Below, piece by piece: positions 18,557-25,374 of a stretch of 39,181 bases of DNA. Both the position numbers and the translations under genes were made by a program. Source of the DNA: an uncultured Clostridia bacterium (GTDB taxonomy: Bacteria > Bacillota > Clostridia > TANB77 > CAG-508); the NCBI GenBank assembly GCA_948517135.1, contig CAORJJ010000008.1, positions 1 to 39,181 of the forward strand. The letters run 5' to 3'. The notes beneath the pieces are model-generated. The model did not search any database and was not told the DNA's origin. It saw only the letters and a program-made list of their open reading frames with translations. Every line of letters begins with the position of its first letter. Position 1 is the first letter of the stretch.

Positions 18557-19162
18557 TTACAATTCTTCTGTTTTATAAATAGTGTATCCTTCATAATGAT
18601 AACTTGCGTCAATACTTTTCATATATACTTCTCTATCATTTATTTTATCAGTTAAAGCTTTTTTTAATAGTTCTTTGATTTCTACATCTTTTATTGGACT
18701 ACGTTCCATTGCTAATAAATAATCTTCTTTATTAACTTTGCTCCAATCAACAACTAATTCTAATTCTTTTTTTAGTATTAAATCAAGCCATATTCTAGTG
18801 CTTCTGCCATTTCCTTCTCTAAAGGGGTGAATAATATTCATTTCAACATATTTTTCTATAATTTCATCAAAATTTGACTGTGCCATTTTTTCTATATTTT
18901 CTAATGCATTGTTAATATAAAGAATAGGAACAAATCTAAAATTACCTTTTGCTATATTTTGAGTTCTAATTTTGCCAGCAAAGAAATAAATATCATTAAA
19001 TAAATAAGTATGAATTTTAGATAATGCTTCAAAAGTTCCAGCTTTTAAATTATTCAAATATCCAGTTTCAAATAATTCTTTAGCTTTCATTTTACTTATT
19101 TTTTCTTCTTCTCTAGCTAAATGTGATTCATTGGTTAAATTTAATTTATTTTCTAAAATCAT
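18557..19162 (-). CDS. Fic-domain protein (class III-like AMPylator, self-inhibited)
   Basis: A 201-residue protein starting at ATG 19162-19160 with AGGAGT seven bases upstream. It carries the complete Fic motif HPFREGNGRSTR (His112 to Arg123; consensus HxFx(D/E)GNGRxxR) preceded by the usual GKIRTQNIAKGNFRF segment. Fic enzymes typically transfer AMP from ATP to a hydroxyl side chain of a target protein. The C-terminus contains SYHYEGY (Ser187, Glu191), matching the (S/T)xxxE(G/N) inhibitory motif. In class III Fic proteins this motif sits at the C-terminus and its Glu blocks productive ATP binding, so no separate antitoxin gene is needed, and none is seen. Length and motif spacing agree with class III proteins. 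Target unknown. The gene is divergent from the AlbA_2 gene at 19475, with ~310 bp between them, and stands alone with its own terminator. Confidence 0.9.
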   Translation of the reverse strand: MILENKLNLTNESHLAREEEKISKMKAKELFETGYLNNLKAGTFEALSKIHTYLFNDIYFFAGKIRTQNIAKGNFRFVPILYINNALENIEKMAQSNFDEIIEKYVEMNIIHPFREGNGRSTRIWLDLILKKELELVVDWSKVNKEDYLLAMERSPIKDVEIKELLKKALTDKINDREVYMKSIDASYHYEGYTIYKTEEL

Positions 19163-19474
19163 AATTTACTCCTATAATTATATTGTGATAAATAAAGTTT
19201 AACATAGCTTATAAATAACTGCAATAATTAAATATAAAAACAAAAAATCCAGCTAAAATAGCTGGATAATGGTAGCGATGGAAAAATCAAATGTCGATTT
19301 TTCAAAGAAAATTATAGATTTGTTTAGTGAATTGTTTGAAATAGATGAAAATAAGTAAAGATAAATAGGAATAATATAATTAATAAAAAATATATAAAAA
19401 ATTTCGTTAAATATTGAAATATTAAATAAAATTTATTATTATATGTATAAGTTAAATAATAAGAGGTGGAAACT
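19163..19474. other. Divergent intergenic region between fic and the AlbA_2 gene
   Basis: No gene with a convincing ribosome site. It contains a minus-strand-type terminator hairpin (19241-19267) adjoining a 12-base tRNA 3'-end remnant (19270-19281), and an open frame of 29 codons at 19269-19358 (MVAMEKSNVDF..., ending IDENK) that lacks a Shine-Dalgarno and starts inside the tRNA remnant, so I do not call it a gene. The rest is AT-rich; promoters for the flanking genes must lie here but I see no well-spaced match. Confidence 0.6.
19241..19281 (-). pseudogene. Possible tRNA 3'-end remnant with terminator (candidate att site)
   Basis: On the minus strand CCATCGCTACCA matches the last 12 bases of the tRNA-Met gene at 21403-21479 (CCGTCGCTACCA) with one difference. 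It is followed at almost the same distance by a terminator hairpin, ATCCAGCTA/TAGCTGGAT with TTTTTTG, resembling the hairpin after the intact tRNA (AATCCAAGA/TCTTGGATT). Same orientation as the tRNA. This could be the far end of a small element inserted at the tRNA 3' end, or a decayed second tRNA copy. Confidence 0.45.
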
Positions 19475-21139
19475 ATGTTAAAGACAGATGAAGAATTAAA
19501 AGAAATTCTTTCAGAGCTTTTAAAGAATGATGAATGCGAATACGTAGAATTTAAAGAGGCAAAAGAAAATTTTGATATAGATAAATTAGGAAAATATTTC
19601 TCTGCAATGTCTAATGAAGCAACTCTTAAAGATAAACAATATGGGTGGATTATATTTGGGATAGAGGATAAAACTCATTCTGTTAAAGGAACAAATTATT
19701 GTAGTAATAATAATTTTAATAATGTAAAAAAACAAATTTCAGATAATACAACTGATAATGTTTCTTTTATAGAGATATATCCATTTGATTTTCAAGAAAA
19801 AAGAGTAATAATGTTTCAAGTTCCAGCAGCAGTTGGAACACCAATAAATTGGAAAGGATATCCATATGGTAGAAATGGTGAATCACTAGCGCCATTAGAA
19901 GCAAGAAAGATTGAACAAATTAAAGCAACTGCTAATTTTGATTGGAGTAGAAAAATTATAGATAAAGCAACTATAAATGATTTGGATACTAATGCGATTC
20001 GAATTGCAAGAGAACAATTTAAGATAAAAAATCAAGGTAAAGAGATAGCTAGCGAAATTGATAATTTAACAGATGAAGAATTTTTAAATAAGGCAAAAGT
20101 TACAATTAATGGAAAAATTACGAAAACAGCAATGTTGCTTCTTGGAAAAAATGAAGCAGATTATTTAATAGAAGATTATAATCCCAAAATTACTTGGAAA
20201 TTGTATGATGAAAATAATGTAATAGACTATGAACATTTTGGAATTCCATTTATAATAAGTGTAGAAAAAGTTAGACAAAAAATTAGAAATTTACGTTATA
20301 GATATATGGTAGGAGAAAACACTTTATTTCCTAATGAAGTTGATCAATATGATAATTTTACATTACGTGAATTGGTAAATAACTGTATAGTTCATCAAGA
20401 TTATAAAGTTAATGGACCAATAAATATAATGGAATATAAAGATAAATTAATTATTTCAAATCAAGGATATTTTATACCTAAAACGGTAGAGAATGTACTA
20501 AAAGATGGCTTTTCATCTCCTTATTATAGAAATCCTTTTTTGGCAACTGCTATGGTAAATTTAAATATGATTGATACTGTTGGAAGTGGTATACGTAGAG
20601 TTTTCAACAATCAAAAAGCAAAATATTTTCCAATGCCTGATTATGATTTAGAAGAACAAAATTCTGTTAAAGTAACTTTATATGGAAAAATAATAGATGA
20701 AAACTATACTAAAATTCTTTTTGAAAAAACGGATTTAAATATAGAAAAAGTTATATTGTTAGATAGAGTTCAAAAAGGATATAATATTTCAAAAGAACAG
20801 AGTGATTTTTTGAAGAAAGATCATCTTATAGAAGGAAGATTTCCAAGAGTATATATTTCATCTAATATAGCTGAAATTGTTGATGAAAAAGCAAAATATA
20901 TGGATAATAAAGGATTAGACAATACTTTTTATATGGATTATATATTTAACTATTTAACTAATTTTAAACAAGCCACTAGAAGGGACATTAATCAATTAAT
21001 TTATCCTAAATTACCATCTACTTTTTCAGAAGATGAAAAAAGTAAAAGAGTTCAATACTTATTAACAATAATGCGAAAAGAAAATATAATTGTTAATATA
21101 GGAAGCGATACGAAATCTATATGGGTATTGAAAAAATAA
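19475..21139 (+). CDS. Schlafen AlbA_2 / RecG-related putative DNA-binding or regulatory protein
   Basis: I use ATG 19475, with AAGAGGTGG at 19461-19469 six bases upstream; an in-frame GTG at 19466 overlaps that ribosome site. The product is 554 residues. The N-terminal ~130 residues have the AlbA_2 pattern: ECEYVEFKEA near the start, YGWIIFGIED in the middle, and YPYGRNGESLAPL at the end. The C-terminal part contains FTLRELVNNCIVHQDY, IMEYKDKLIISNQGYF, RNPFLATAMVNLNMIDTVGSGIRR, the pattern of the RecG-related/HATPase_c_4 domain that follows AlbA_2 in many bacterial proteins. A winged-helix-like tail (ATRRDINQLIY) follows. The family is widespread, poorly characterised, often in variable regions, and linked to transcription regulation or defence; no specific role can be read here. 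It is divergent from fic and followed by a 21-bp tandem repeat. Confidence 0.85.
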   Translation: MLKTDEELKEILSELLKNDECEYVEFKEAKENFDIDKLGKYFSAMSNEATLKDKQYGWIIFGIEDKTHSVKGTNYCSNNNFNNVKKQISDNTTDNVSFIEIYPFDFQEKRVIMFQVPAAVGTPINWKGYPYGRNGESLAPLEARKIEQIKATANFDWSRKIIDKATINDLDTNAIRIAREQFKIKNQGKEIASEIDNLTDEEFLNKAKVTINGKITKTAMLLLGKNEADYLIEDYNPKITWKLYDENNVIDYEHFGIPFIISVEKVRQKIRNLRYRYMVGENTLFPNEVDQYDNFTLRELVNNCIVHQDYKVNGPINIMEYKDKLIISNQGYFIPKTVENVLKDGFSSPYYRNPFLATAMVNLNMIDTVGSGIRRVFNNQKAKYFPMPDYDLEEQNSVKVTLYGKIIDENYTKILFEKTDLNIEKVILLDRVQKGYNISKEQSDFLKKDHLIEGRFPRVYISSNIAEIVDEKAKYMDNKGLDNTFYMDYIFNYLTNFKQATRRDINQLIYPKLPSTFSEDEKSKRVQYLLTIMRKENIIVNIGSDTKSIWVLKK

Positions 21140-21140
21140 A

Positions 21141-21213
21141 AGATTTAAAGAGAATTCAAAGAGATTTAAAGAGAATTCAAAGAGATTTAAAGAGAATTCA
21201 AAGAGATTTAAAG
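21141..21213 (+). repeat. 21-bp tandem repeat, ~3.5 copies
   Basis: Three identical 21-base units (AGATTTAAAGAGAATTCAAAG) at 21141-21161, 21162-21182 and 21183-21203, then a partial unit to 21213. They begin directly after the stop codon of the AlbA_2 gene. Each unit contains an imperfect internal half-duplication (GAGATTTAAA / GAGAATTCAA). Non-coding. Confidence 0.95.
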
Positions 21214-21320
21214 TGATAAACGAAAGCTATTATATTCACTTATTTTTTATAGAAAATTCATTGAATGTTTTAGTACTTACAAGAAAAAGGAAAATAGCTA
21301 AAAATATTTGATATAAAACT

Positions 21321-21348
21321 GAAAAAGACTTGATTTCAAGTCTTTTTC
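21321..21348. terminator. Bidirectional terminator hairpin
   Basis: GAAAAAGACTTGA and TCAAGTCTTTTTC form a 13-bp perfect stem with a two-base loop, A-rich on the left and T-rich on the right, so it can act in either direction. It lies about 180 bp after the AlbA_2 gene and ~55 bp beyond the tRNA 3' end. Confidence 0.7.
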
Positions 21349-21373
21349 AATTATTCTCATTTATTTTTGAAAA

Positions 21374-21402
21374 GCAAAAAAATCCAAGATTTCTCTTGGA
21401 TT
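21374..21402 (-). terminator. Terminator of the tRNA-Met gene
   Basis: On the minus strand AATCCAAGA pairs with TCTTGGATT around a four-base loop and is followed by TTTTT. It directly follows the CCA end of the tRNA. Confidence 0.85.
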
Positions 21403-21479
21403 TGGTAGCGACGGTGAGATTCGAACTTACGACCTGCCGGGTATGAACCGGATGCTCTAGCCAACTGAGCTACGTCGCC
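21403..21479 (-). tRNA. tRNA-Met (CAT anticodon, elongator type)
   Basis: 77 bases on the minus strand, from GGCGACG to GCTACCA, with CCA encoded. The D-arm GCTCAGTTGGCTAGAGC, anticodon loop TTCATAC (CAT) and T-arm GTTCGAATC are present. The acceptor stem GGCGACG/CGTCGCT has a G1-U72 pair, as in the elongator tRNA-Met of Bacillus-type bacteria, rather than the unpaired C1 of initiator tRNA. A CAT anticodon could also be tRNA-Ile with modified C34, but overall similarity favours Met. Base 27-43 (T-C) is unpaired. Confidence 0.92.
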
Positions 21480-21492
21480 ATAAGCATTTACA

Positions 21493-21521
21493 ATTATACA
21501 AGTATTATTGCATTTTGTCAA
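21493..21521 (-). promoter_or_regulatory. Consensus promoter of tRNA-Met
   Basis: On the minus strand TTGACA (21521-21516), a 17-bp spacer and TATAAT (21498-21493) form a perfect consensus, with the start predicted a few bases before the tRNA 5' end. Confidence 0.9.
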
Positions 21522-21569
21522 GATAAATATTACAAAAATATTAAAAAAATGAATAAAGATTTAAAAGTG

Positions 21570-21598
21570 TTGAAATAAATTTGTACTATTGATAAAAT
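21570..21598 (+). promoter_or_regulatory. Promoter of the radical SAM operon
   Basis: TTGAAA (21570-21575), a 17-bp spacer and TAAAAT (21593-21598). The transcript would start near 21605, about 50 bases before ATG 21658, after the upstream in-frame TTG at 21589, which is therefore not the start. Confidence 0.7.
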
Positions 21599-21657
21599 TA
21601 ATAAATACAAAAGATAATAAAATTCTATGTCAAGAATTCTATAATGGAGGTTTTTAT

Positions 21658-22581
21658 ATGGATGATAATAAAGATTTATTAGATGAAATTGATAAATTAG
21701 ATGATAATGAGGAGAATATTAAAGAAAAGGAAGAACAACCAACATCACATGAAAAAGCATTTACAATAGTAGTTATTATTATAATAATTGTAGCTTTAGC
21801 AATGCTTTATTTATTTTATAAAGGGAATTATAGAACTGTTCCTAGTAAAAAGAATGCACAAAGAGATGTTTCAGAATATTTAGACGGCTTTTATGATTAT
21901 ACAAATGAAGAAGACAATGATTTAGATGATGATTTTGAAAACGATACTATGGAAGAATATGAAGATTACGAAGAACTAGAAAAACAAGCTTTAGCAAAAT
22001 TTGAAACACAAAAGCCTAATTTAGTAGTTACAAATCAATCTATGAGCATAGATAATGAATTAATTGCAGTAATTCATAATGGAAATCAGGAACGTATTAC
22101 AGATATTACTGTTCAAGTAATTTTTTATAATTCAGAAAATACACCTATAAAAATTGATGAAGATTATATAGATATGGATGCGAATTCTGATGCTTATATA
22201 ACATTTTATGAAACTCCAAAAGAATATGCAAGATGTGAATTCTTAATTACAAAAGATTTTTTAATTGAAGATGAAACTTATATTTCACATAAAAATGATG
22301 TGACTTTTGAATCAAAAGAAATAGATGGACAGATTGAAATTATAGCTAAAAATAATTCTAATGAAGAAATAGATTGTATAGAATTTGAAGTAGTTTATTA
22401 TAATGAGAATAATCAAATAATAGGTACTGATTTTGTAGATGAATATGAAATAAAACCAAATTCAAGTTTTGAAATGACATTTGATAGAAATCTATACAAA
22501 TATGATACAGGTGAAGATGTACTAGCTGCAAGATATGAAGTCGTTTTACAAGAAGCAGCTACATATAAAGAAGAAATCTAA
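21658..22581 (+). CDS. Membrane protein with acidic linker and FxLYD-like domains
   Basis: Start ATG 21658 with GGAGG at 21646-21650, seven bases upstream; 307 residues. A short acidic cytoplasmic N-terminus (DDNKDLLDEIDKLDD) precedes one membrane span (AFTIVVIIIIIVALAMLYLF), then a very acidic linker (EEDNDLDDDFENDTMEEYED), then two beta-rich repeats of ~90 residues. The first contains AVIHNGNQERITDITVQVIF, the second IIAKNNSNEEIDCIEFEVVYY with IKPNSSFEMTF; this strand pattern resembles FxLYD-type extracellular domains. It is the first gene of a three-gene operon, 11 bases before the radical SAM gene. Function unknown; by context it may be a membrane partner of the third protein. Confidence 0.8.
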   Translation: MDDNKDLLDEIDKLDDNEENIKEKEEQPTSHEKAFTIVVIIIIIVALAMLYLFYKGNYRTVPSKKNAQRDVSEYLDGFYDYTNEEDNDLDDDFENDTMEEYEDYEELEKQALAKFETQKPNLVVTNQSMSIDNELIAVIHNGNQERITDITVQVIFYNSENTPIKIDEDYIDMDANSDAYITFYETPKEYARCEFLITKDFLIEDETYISHKNDVTFESKEIDGQIEIIAKNNSNEEIDCIEFEVVYYNENNQIIGTDFVDEYEIKPNSSFEMTFDRNLYKYDTGEDVLAARYEVVLQEAATYKEEI

Positions 22582-22592
22582 AAGGAGTAATT

Positions 22593-23969
22593 ATGAATAT
22601 TTATGAAAAAAAGTATGAACGAAAAAACTTAAATAGAATTATTCATACTACTTTAAATCCAGATAACCCAGGTGTTGTTAGAATACATCTAGTACCATCA
22701 AAGTTTTCTTTATTTAAATCAAGGCCAAGTATAGTAATCTTAAATGGAAAAGATATTATTCCACTAAATTCAGCATGGGCAATTTTACTTTCAATATTTA
22801 TTGATGAAGTAAATGAGCATAAAGGAAATGAAATTTCTGATGAACAGTTAGAGGAAATAGTAAATATTACAATTCAAAAATTAAAAAAGATTTATAAATT
22901 TGCAAAGCTTGAAACTATAAAAGCTGATTTATGGAATATGATAAATTTATTTACTGCGATTTCAAATAAAGAAGAAACTGATATTGATGTTGGGCAAATT
23001 TCAATTGGAGATTTTGCTAAATTTATGAAAGCTCCACATCGTATGGATTTAATGATTAGCTCAATGAAAAAAGATAATAAATGGAATTGCAATCAAAAAT
23101 GTATGCATTGCTATGCAGCAAACCAAGATTATGCTGAAACAAGAGAATTAACAACTGATGAATGGAAAAAGATAATAGATATTTGTAAAAACAATTGTAT
23201 ACCTCAAATTACTTTTACAGGTGGAGAGCCAACAATTAGAAAAGATTTAGTTGAATTAGTGGAATATTCAAATTGGTTTGTTACAAGACTAAATACAAAT
23301 GGAGTTTTGCTTACAAAAGAACTTTGTAAAAAATTATATGAAGCAAGCTTAGATAGTGTACAAGTTACATTATATTCTAATGACAAAGAAATACACAATA
23401 AATTAGTTGGAGCAGATAATTTTGATAAAACAGTACAAGGAATAAAAAATGCATTAGAAACAGGACTAAATGTAAGTATAAATACGCCATTGTGTTCTTT
23501 AAATAAAGACTATTTGTCAACTTTAAAATTTGCAAAAAAACTTGGAATTACATATGCATCTTCATCAGGATTAATTGTTACAGGAAATGCGAGAACAGAA
23601 GAATCAAAGGCAACACAACTATCTACAGCTGAAATTACAAAATCGTTAGAAGATGCATGCAAATATTCTGAAGAACAAGAAATGGAATTAAGTTTTACAT
23701 CACCTGGATGGATTAGTGAAGAAAAACTTAAAGAAATGAAATTAGATATTCCAGCTTGTGGTGCATGCTTGAGTAATATGGCAGTTTCTCCAAATGGAAA
23801 TGTTATGCCTTGTCAAAGTTGGCTTGGAGAAGGTGCGTCACTTGGAAATATACTAGAAGTAAAATGGGATAAAATTTGGAATAGTGTGCAATGTAAGAAA
23901 ATTAGAAGAAATTCAAGCAAATCAAGTTTTACTTGTCCATTGAGAGGAGGTAAAACTAATGAAAATTAA
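22593..23969 (+). CDS. Radical SAM enzyme with SPASM-like C-terminus (putative peptide/protein modification)
   Basis: 458 residues, ATG 22593 with AAAGGAG six bases upstream. The [4Fe-4S]/SAM motif is CNQKCMHC (Cys166, Cys170, Cys173), followed by ITFTGGEPTIRKDLVEL (GGEP 210-213), RLNTNGVLLTKEL and VQVTLYSND, the classic radical SAM barrel order. The C-terminal part has CGACLSNMAVSPNGNVMPC (Cys389, Cys392, Cys407) and further Cys434 and Cys448 (SSFTCPLRGG), resembling SPASM domains that hold extra Fe-S clusters in enzymes modifying ribosomal peptides. The first ~160 residues form a separate domain I cannot assign; it could be a peptide-recognition domain. The gene overlaps the next one by 11 bases, whose ribosome site lies in its last codons, implying coupled translation. 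Likely reaction: radical attack installing a Cys thioether or similar crosslink; the substrate is inferred to be the neighbour. Confidence 0.88.
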   Translation: MNIYEKKYERKNLNRIIHTTLNPDNPGVVRIHLVPSKFSLFKSRPSIVILNGKDIIPLNSAWAILLSIFIDEVNEHKGNEISDEQLEEIVNITIQKLKKIYKFAKLETIKADLWNMINLFTAISNKEETDIDVGQISIGDFAKFMKAPHRMDLMISSMKKDNKWNCNQKCMHCYAANQDYAETRELTTDEWKKIIDICKNNCIPQITFTGGEPTIRKDLVELVEYSNWFVTRLNTNGVLLTKELCKKLYEASLDSVQVTLYSNDKEIHNKLVGADNFDKTVQGIKNALETGLNVSINTPLCSLNKDYLSTLKFAKKLGITYASSSGLIVTGNARTEESKATQLSTAEITKSLEDACKYSEEQEMELSFTSPGWISEEKLKEMKLDIPACGACLSNMAVSPNGNVMPCQSWLGEGASLGNILEVKWDKIWNSVQCKKIRRNSSKSSFTCPLRGGKTNEN

Positions 23970-24918
23970 AAAAATTATTTTTATTGAATTAATATTTATT
24001 TTAGCAATATTAATGAGCAATATTTGCTTTGCTAAAGATATAGATCAAATTAATAAATATTATATTACAGTAGATCCAAGAGAAGATGGAACTCTTGATA
24101 TGAGTTATCATATTGAGTGGGAAGTTTTAGAAGATACTTCAGCAGGACCACTAACTTGGGTACAAATTGGAATTCCAAATAAAAATGTAGATTCTATAGA
24201 GGCACAGTCTAATAATATAAAAAAAATACAATATAGTTCAGATAATGGAGCATATATTTTAATTGATTTCAAAAAAGAATATAACAAAGGAGATATAGTA
24301 ACTTTTGATTTTTCTTTTCATCAAAAATATATGTATACATTAGATAGTACGTATTGTAAATATGATTTTACTCCAGGATGGTTTGATGATATAGAAGTAA
24401 AAGATTTAAAAGTATACTGGAATGCGCAAAATGTTGAAGTAAGTAATGCAGATCAAACAAATTCAGATAATTATTTGGTATGGTCTAGTAAATTGGCTAA
24501 AGGTGCTAAATTAAAAACACAAGTAAAATATTATAAAACTGCATTTACTAATTTAAATGAAAGTCATCAAAGTACATATGCAAGTTATGGAACTGGTTCA
24601 ACAGCAGGTATTGGAAGCACTATGAATGGTGTAATAACTCTTTTTGTGATTATAATCATTTTGGCATGTATATTATCACCATTTATGGGAGGTGGATATA
24701 CTAGACATAGTGGTTATGGATACGGTGGATATGGAAGAGGTTACTATGGAGGATATCATCATCATCACTATCATAGACCACCACCTCGTTCATCATGTGC
24801 AAGCAGTTGTGCTTGTGCGTGTGCATGTGCAGGCGGGGGAAGAGCTGGATGTAGCAAAAAAGACTTTTATGGAACAAATTTAAGAACAAAAAATATAAAT
24901 AAAGTATTAAAAAAATAA
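23959..24918 (+). CDS. Single-span membrane protein with cytoplasmic Gly/Tyr/His-rich, Cys-Ala-repeat tail; candidate radical SAM substrate
   Basis: 319 residues; ATG 23959 lies within the radical SAM gene with GAGGAGG (23944-23950) eight bases upstream. A signal peptide (to ~25, ICFA|KD) is followed by an extracellular beta-rich domain of ~170 residues (DPREDGTLDMSYHIEWEV, PGWFDDIEVKDLKVYW) that recalls DUF2207-like domains. One membrane span lies at ~224-243 (VITLFVIIIILACILSPF). The tail has YGYGGYGRGYYGGYHHHHYH, then PPP, then Cys280, Cys284, Cys286, Cys288, Cys290 alternating with Ala, then GGGRAGC (Cys298) and SKKDFYGTNL. With a cleaved signal peptide and one span, the tail should be cytoplasmic, where the radical SAM enzyme works. 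Alternating Cys-Ala and Gly/Tyr are plausible thioether-crosslink sites. The His-rich run could also bind metal, so a metal-sensing or electron-transfer tail is the alternative. Confidence 0.85.
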   Translation: MKIKKIIFIELIFILAILMSNICFAKDIDQINKYYITVDPREDGTLDMSYHIEWEVLEDTSAGPLTWVQIGIPNKNVDSIEAQSNNIKKIQYSSDNGAYILIDFKKEYNKGDIVTFDFSFHQKYMYTLDSTYCKYDFTPGWFDDIEVKDLKVYWNAQNVEVSNADQTNSDNYLVWSSKLAKGAKLKTQVKYYKTAFTNLNESHQSTYASYGTGSTAGIGSTMNGVITLFVIIIILACILSPFMGGGYTRHSGYGYGGYGRGYYGGYHHHHYHRPPPRSSCASSCACACACAGGGRAGCSKKDFYGTNLRTKNINKVLKK

Positions 24919-24950
24919 GTCTAGAAAAATCTAGACTTATTTTTTATTTT
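24914..24950. terminator. Bidirectional terminator between the radical SAM operon and the small charged protein gene
   Basis: AATAAGTCTAGA pairs with TCTAGACTTATT (12 bp, AAAA loop), followed by a T-rich tail. It overlaps the stop codon of the Cys-tail gene. An A-rich left flank lets it also serve the convergent minus-strand gene ending at 24937. Confidence 0.9.
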
Positions 24951-25182
24951 TCAGATTTGTTATATTTTCATCTTTTTTCTTATTTTTTTCTTTATTTTGT
25001 TTCTTTTTTACAGAAGGTATAATAAATTTTTTTCTATTATTAACAGAATCTTTTGGTCTTAATTGATTCATACAATCATTAACTTCTGATATATTTAAAA
25101 CAGAATCATCACCAATTACGACTTCAATTTCTTCTTCGTTATCAATTTCTTCTTTTTTACGTTTATTTGATTTTTTAAACAT
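24937..25182 (-). CDS. Small, highly charged protein of unknown function
   Basis: 81 residues, ATG 25182-25180 with GAGGTG seven bases upstream and a well-formed promoter further up, so it is probably expressed. Composition is extreme: a basic start (MFKKSNKRKKEE), an acidic middle (EEEIEVVIGDD), a short neutral stretch (VLNISEVNDCMNQLRP) and a Lys-rich tail (VKKKQNKEKNKKKDEN). No membrane span or recognised domain. The Lys-rich tail could bind nucleic acid or be disordered. It is convergent with the radical SAM operon and divergent from scpB. Confidence 0.65.
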   Translation of the reverse strand: MFKKSNKRKKEEIDNEEEIEVVIGDDSVLNISEVNDCMNQLRPKDSVNNRKKFIIPSVKKKQNKEKNKKKDENITNLKNKK

Positions 25183-25217
25183 TTTATCACCTCAAAATTA
25201 ATAATAAATACAATATA

Positions 25218-25246
25218 ATTATATCATAGTCACAATTTATCGTCAA
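25218..25246 (-). promoter_or_regulatory. Promoter of the small charged protein gene
   Basis: On the minus strand TTGACG (25246-25241), a 17-bp spacer and TATAAT (25223-25218), the latter preceded by TGA, which makes an extended -10. Confidence 0.85.
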
Positions 25247-25315
25247 TTATTAGATTATCAGAAAAAAATAAATCGCAAACGTGCTTATAATTCAATGATT
25301 ACAGGCTTCCTCGAC

Positions 25316-25346
25316 TTGACAATAATGTGATTTCATGTAATAATAT
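25316..25346 (+). promoter_or_regulatory. Promoter of scpB-proS
   Basis: A consensus -35 TTGACA (25316-25321) is followed by a T/A-rich -10 area with candidates AATAAT (25339-25344, 17-bp spacer, preceded by TGT) and TAATAT (25341-25346). The exact -10 is uncertain. Confidence 0.6.
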
Positions 25347-25374
25347 ATAAGTATAAAAAATATAGGAGGAGAGT

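Noticed and set aside
19269..19358. 29-codon open frame (MVAMEKSNVDF...)
   Set aside because: No ribosome site, and its first codons lie in the tRNA 3'-end remnant. The protein-like ending (FSELFEIDENK) could be a decayed gene end but cannot be supported.
21589..21657. TTG-initiated extension of the FxLYD-like protein gene
   Set aside because: It overlaps the promoter -10 box; ATG 21658 has a GGAGG at the right distance.
25261..25315. Slightly GC-richer stretch (ATTACAGGCTTCCTCGAC) between the small charged protein gene and scpB
   Set aside because: No inverted repeat, motif or frame found; it is just the spacer between two divergent promoters.
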